Positions 59,445-64,000 of a stretch of DNA of 64,000 nucleotides are shown in pieces. The DNA is from Zantedeschia hybrid cultivar (Eukaryota; Streptophyta; Magnoliopsida; Alismatales; Araceae): the NCBI GenBank assembly GCA_030544215.1, contig JARZZO010000016.1:37594001-37658000 (forward strand). Reading direction: 5' to 3'. Within the stretch, counting starts at the first letter, position 1; every line of letters begins with the position of its first letter. Position numbers and translations under genes: made by a program. The notes under the pieces were generated by a model. That model ran no database searches and was not told the origin of the DNA. It saw only the letters and a list, made by a program, of their open reading frames with translations.

Positions 59445-62400
59445 GACTATAGCCAATCACCCATGTGTTTAAGTCCCATAGACTTAAAGTGACGTTCTAA
59501 ATTGTTTTGAGACAATGGCTTAGTCAAGGGATCTGCTACATTGTCTTTAGATGAGACTTTCTCGACCATTATATCTCCTCTGGCGATTATCTCACGGATT
59601 AGATGAAATCGTCTTAGAATGTGCTTTGACTTATGATGCGATCTAGGCTCCTTTGCTTGAGCTATTGCCCCATTGTTGTCATACAATAATGGAGCAGGAT
59701 CTGAAATGCTTGGGAGTACTCCAAGTGTAGAGATGAACTTCTTCATCCAAACTGCCTCCTTAGCCGCTTCAACTGCAGTAATATATTCTACTTCGGTCGT
59801 CGAATCTGCAGTTGTTTCTTGTTTGGAACTTTTCCAACTCAATGCACCTCCATTTAACATGAACACAAATCCAGACATGGATTTGCTATCATTCATATCC
59901 GATTAGAAGCTCGAGTCAGTAAACCCTCGAAGTTCCAAGTCATTTCCTCCATATACAAGAAATATATCCTTAGTCATTCTCAAGTGTCTAAGGATACATT
60001 TGACCGCCTTCTAGTGTTCCTCACCTGGATTAGCCTGATATCTACTAGTGACACTTAGTAGATGTGCCACATCAGGTATAGTACATAGCATTGCATACAT
60101 GATAGATCATATTGCTGAAGCATAAGGAACTCTATCAATGTATGCTTTCTATTCAGGTTCTTGGGAGACATTCCTTTAGAGAGATTAATTTCATGTCTCA
60201 TCGGAATGAGACCTCTCTTGGAATTTTTCATACCAAACCTTTTGACTATGGTGTCTATGTACATAGATTGGGATAATCCAAGCATCTACTTGGATCTATC
60301 TTTATAGATTCTTATTCCAAGAATATAGGATGCTTCTCTCAAATCCTTTATGGATAAGTTCTTGGATAACCAAATCTTTACTAATGATAACATTCCTACA
60401 TCATTCCCAATGAATAGAATGTCATAAACGTAAAGTACTAGAAAGGTAATTGCACTCCCACTGGTCTTTTTATATACACAAGGTTCATCTTCATTCTTAA
60501 TGAAATCATAAGATTTAATTACTTCATCAAATCTTAAGTTTTAAGTTTGGGATGCCTGTTTTAATCCATAAATGGATCTTTGCAGCCTGCATACCTTACT
60601 TGAATGCTCTTTAGAAGTGAATCCTTCAGGTTGTATCATATACATCTCTTCCTGAAGGTTGCTGTTAAGGAACACTGTGTTCACATCTATTTGCCATATT
60701 TCATAATCATAAAATGCAGCAACGGCAAGAAGTATTCTAATTGACTTAATCAGGGCAACTGGGAAAAAAGTTTCGTCATAGTCAATTTCTTGTCTTTGAC
60801 GAAACCCTTTCGCAACCAGTCTTGCCTTGTAAGTATCAATCTGTCCATCTATCCTGATCTTTCTTTTAAAGATCCATTTACTGCCAATAGGTACTATACC
60901 TTCTGACAGATTAACCAAGTTCCAAACTTGGTTAGTATACATAGACTAAATTTTTGAATTCATTGCCACTTGCCATTTCTCTGATTCTTGACTATTCATG
61001 GCATCTTGGTAGGTTTGACGATCATCATCCTCATTTAGGTACACTATTGGTTTGCCATCATCGATATGTCCAACATATCTTTTAGGCTACTTAAACACTC
61101 TACCAGATCTGCGAATTTCTTGTCTATTATCTTGAATAAGTTCTTGAGTCAATGGCTCATTAGATGAGCCAACATTGATTTGTGAGTTTGAAATTTCTTC
61201 CAGTTCTATCTTGCTCCTACTGTCTTCTTTTAAAAGATATTCTTTCTCTAAGAAGATAGTTCTTTTTGTGACAAACACCCTTTGATCGCTGGGCTGATAG
61301 AAATAATATCCAAAAGTCTCTTTTGGATATCCCACAAACCTGCATTTTTCTATCCTGGAATCCAGTCTATCTGGATCATGTCTTTTGACATATCCAGGAC
61401 AACCCTAGATTCTAACATGCTTAAAATATAGCTTCTTCCCTTTCCATATCTCATATGGAGTAGAAGATACTGACTTACTAGGAACTCTGTTCAAAAGATA
61501 TGTAGTAGACAGTAGTACATATTCCCATAAAGAAATTAGAAGTTTAGCATAACTCATCATTGATCGTACCATATCTAATAAAGTACGATTTCTCCTTTCC
61601 GATACACCATTTAACTGTGGTGCATAGGGAGGAGTCTATTGAGACAGAATATCATTATTCTTTAGATATTGCGTGAATTCTGTACTTAAGCGTTCACCCT
61701 CTCGATCAGATCGAAGAGTCTTGATACTCTTTCCAGTTTGGTTATTAACTTCATTTTTAAATTCTTTAAATTTTTCAAAGAATTCTGAGTTATATTTCAT
61801 TAAACATATGCAACCGTATCTTGAGAAATCATCTGTAAATGAAACGAAGTATGAGTAACCACCCATAGCATGAGTGGACATTGGACCACATACATCACTA
61901 TGTATTAGTTCTAATAATTCATTACCTCTTTCTCTATGTCCAAAAAATGGAGTTTTAGTCATTTTTCTCATGAGACAAGCTTCACAAGTTGCAAATGATT
62001 CATAATCAAATGGATCAAGATATCAATTCTTTTGCAACTTAATGATCCTATTCTCATTTATATGACCGAGCCTACAATGCCATAGGTATGATTTATTCAC
62101 ATATTTATCTATTTGTTCAAGAGACTTATTTACTAGACATACATCATATGCAATATCAAGTAAATACAAACTATTTAATAATATCCAGAAGCAAATATTT
62201 TGTCTCTTAGATAAATAGAACAACCATTACTATGTAATTTTATTTAATATCCATCTCTATCTAAACAAGAAATGGAAATGATATTCCTAATAATAGTTGG
62301 AACATAGTAACAATCTTTAAGTTCCAATATGTCTCTTGATGGCGTCTTGAGTCTTGCTGTCCCTATAGCTATTGTAGTAACCTTTGCTCCATTTTCAAGT

Positions 62401-62500
62401 ATCAGATCCACGTCTTCGCGATTCAATCTTCTTTTACTTGTTAGCACCTGCAAGTTATTGCAGATATGAGAAACACATCTAGTATCTAATTCCCAAAATA
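59445..62500 (-). pseudogene. copia element E: protease, integrase, RT and RNase H
   Basis: On the minus strand, protease LDTRCVS near 62490 has the Gly of DTG changed to Arg. Pre-integrase and zinc finger: LWHCRLGHINENRIIKL. Integrase core: LIHSDVCGPM, TDDFSRYGCICLM, LRSDREGERLS. RT: QVWNLVNLSEGIVPIGSKW, YEIWQIDVNTVFLN (Trp kept here). RNase H: SKQETTADSTTEVEYITAVE, SKDNVADPLTKPLSQ, ending GLKHMGDWL. Many stops and frame breaks. It supplies the intact state at several positions where elements A and B carry stops. Confidence 0.88.
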
Positions 62501-62579
62501 TAGATTATCTATAAGACAAGTTAAGATCAATCATGAGTATACTTGAAGCTTCACCAAGCTTCTCATTTGCTTTCTTTGT

Positions 62580-63352
62580 TAGATAAATCTTACAGTTTCT
62601 CTTCTAGTGTCCTTCTTTATGGCAGTGGAAACACTGACTTTTATCATTGGCTTTTGCTTTGTCCTTTTGAACAGCTGATTTGCTTTTCACTGGCTTCTTA
62701 GACTTTCCCTTCTTAAAGGTCTGTCCAACTTTCTTTTTCTTATTGGTCTTACCAACAAACATAACATGTGGCTTATCCTTCTGGATAGTCCCTTCAGCTA
62801 TCTTCAACATGTTAAGCAGCTCAGCCAGTGTAACCTCAATTTTATTCATATTGAAGTTAATTATAAACTGTGAAAAGGAATCAGGTAAGGATTGAAGGAT
62901 TAAATCGATGCTTAAATCATTGTTCATATCAAAGCCAAGCACCGCGAGCCTTTCTATCCACTCTATCATTGTAAGCACATGTGTTTGCACAGATGTGGCA
63001 TCAGTCATTCTAGTCCTGAACAGTTTCTTTGATATCTCATATCTTTCTGTTCTGGACTGGTCACTAAACAATTCTTGTAGGTGATTCAGAATGGCCTTTG
63101 CTTCCATATTATCATGCTGTCTTTGTAGTTCATTAGACATAAAACCCAACATATAACATTAGACTTTAATAGAGTCTTCCTTCCAGTTTTCGTAAATCAT
63201 CAGTTCATCTTCATTGGCATTTTCACCAGGCTGATCTAGGACATAAGCAACTTTCTCACACCTGAGGACAATCTTTAGGTTGCGGAGCCAATCAATATAA
63301 TTTGGTCCCGTGAGTTTGTTAGCATCGAGTATGCTACGAAGATGATTAGGTG
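62580..63352 (-). pseudogene. copia element E: near full-length gag with lost start codon
   Basis: The minus-strand frame begins ACG-TCG-TCA near 63352, where elements A and B have ATG-TCG-TCG, so the start is mutated. It continues LRSILDANKLTG, YIDWLRNLKIVL, one TAA stop before CYMLGFMSNELQRQ, then an open 182 residues with KRYEISKKLFRTRM-type core (RYEISKKLFRTRMTDA), LAELLNMLKIAEGTIQ, a lysine-rich linker and the knuckle CFHCHKEGH*KRNC (Trp to stop). About 250 residues to the knuckle. It is the reference for the gag deletion in A and B. Confidence 0.88.
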
Positions 63353-63544
63353 ACGACGTAGCGACCTATAAAGAAATTTTACGACAATGAGTAGATAGTT
63401 CAATTAAATTAGATTTAGGACTTTTAATCTAGATTTAGCTCCCATTATTTTTCGGTGATCTGTACGACCTTCTATTGTACAGAACGGGAGATTCCGGTGA
63501 TCTTCTAGCGAGGATCAGAATCCTTTGGATATCATGCATGTGAT

Positions 63545-63843
63545 CTTGTGATAGCACTACAAATCACATCATAATCCTCAGGCAGCCAACTCTTGACAAT
63601 CACAACAATTGTAATATCCGATCAGATTTAACCCCTAAATCAGTTTGATCTTGTGGTAGGACAACAAATCAAATGATTTAGTTAAGTTAATCTATCATTA
63701 CGAAGATAACATGAATTTGTGGTGCAATCCTTGTGGTAGCACAACAAAACTACACCATTTGTCCACCTATCTAGAAGAACATCATATATTATAGATCGTG
63801 ATTAATTACTAAATCAAATAGACTTTGTGGTAGCACAACAAAT
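63545..63843 (-). repeat. four-hairpin array in the leader of element E
   Basis: Read on the minus strand, units begin at 63843, 63748, 63668 and 63563 (intervals 95, 80, 105). The core is TTGTG-CTAC-CACAA with a 4-base loop. The last two copies have one arm damaged. The rest of the segment to 64000 is AT-rich leader without a gene. Confidence 0.85.
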
Positions 63844-64000
63844 CCATTTGAAATAAAAATTAACCTAAGATCTATAATGATGGTGGGTTATGTGGATTAT
63901 TCTAAATATCTCACGTTTACAACTTAAATTTGAAAAAGAGGATATTTGAGTTATTTTTATAAAATAAGTGCTATTAATAATATTTTGATTTGAAATATCA

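Larger units (their letters stand above)
48506..64000 (-). mobile_element. Ty1/copia element E, 3' part, split by element B and running off the window
   Basis: On the minus strand, order from the right is leader, gag, protease, integrase, RT, RNase H, polypurine tract, 3' LTR. The 3' LTR lies in two pieces, 48506-49301 and 58637-59432. The 5' LTR and primer site are outside the window. CACCA precedes the left end and would be the target duplication. Confidence 0.85.

Noticed and set aside
1..64000. tRNA or rRNA genes.
   Set aside because: No cloverleaf with A/B boxes or rRNA core was recognised by eye. Only tRNA-complementary primer sites are present. A tRNA scan would settle it.

Overview
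The window looks like nuclear DNA from a flowering plant, made almost entirely of LTR retrotransposons. The evidence is Ty3/gypsy Tat-type and Ty1/copia polyproteins, LTRs with 5-bp target duplications, an initiator-Met-tRNA type primer site, GT-AG introns and plant mobile domain (PMD) proteins. I see no host housekeeping gene, rRNA or tRNA. The species cannot be named from the sequence.

Left part (1-42443). This is a head-to-tail array of very large Tat-type gypsy units running on the minus strand. One LTR-like block lies between successive internal regions: blocks near 1-1490, 2901-5242, 18512-19975 and 36449-38864. A full unit, left to right, is: LTR; antisense gene 1 on the + strand (PMD-like, 2 exons); antisense gene 2 on the + strand (PMD plus coiled coil, 7 exons); a spacer with short tandem repeats; then pol and gag on the minus strand. 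Every unit is damaged. Unit 0 keeps only gene 1. Unit 1 is nearly complete but lacks the gag front. Unit 2 lacks both antisense genes, gag and protease, and is split by a copia element. Unit 3 keeps gene 2 and is then interrupted.

Middle insertion (22762-34672). A Ty1/copia element (element A, + strand) sits inside unit 2 pol with target duplication AAATT. It carries a 2.7-kb solo-LTR-like insertion (30346-33062, duplication CCTAG) in the last codons of its pol.

Right part (42444-64000). Insertions are nested. An LTR fragment of the element A family (42444) interrupts gene 2 of unit 3. Element C (copia, +, from 43329) interrupts that fragment. Element E (copia, -, from 48506) interrupts C. 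Element B (copia, -, 49302-58636, duplication GATAC, sister of A) interrupts the LTR of E. The window ends inside the leader of E.

Three patterns go beyond ordinary retroelement annotation. (1) A 28-30 base imperfect inverted repeat (GGCGTC...GACGCC type) recurs dozens of times in the Tat LTRs and in the control regions of the antisense genes. It is phased at about 76-96 bp and also occurs in the solo LTR. (2) All four copia leaders carry four copies of a small hairpin (TTGTG-loop-CACAA), and the middle spacing is exactly 80 bp in each. (3) The antisense PMD gene keeps its reading frame across seven phase-0 exons in two diverged copies. Its decay is mostly C-to-T type stop codons.
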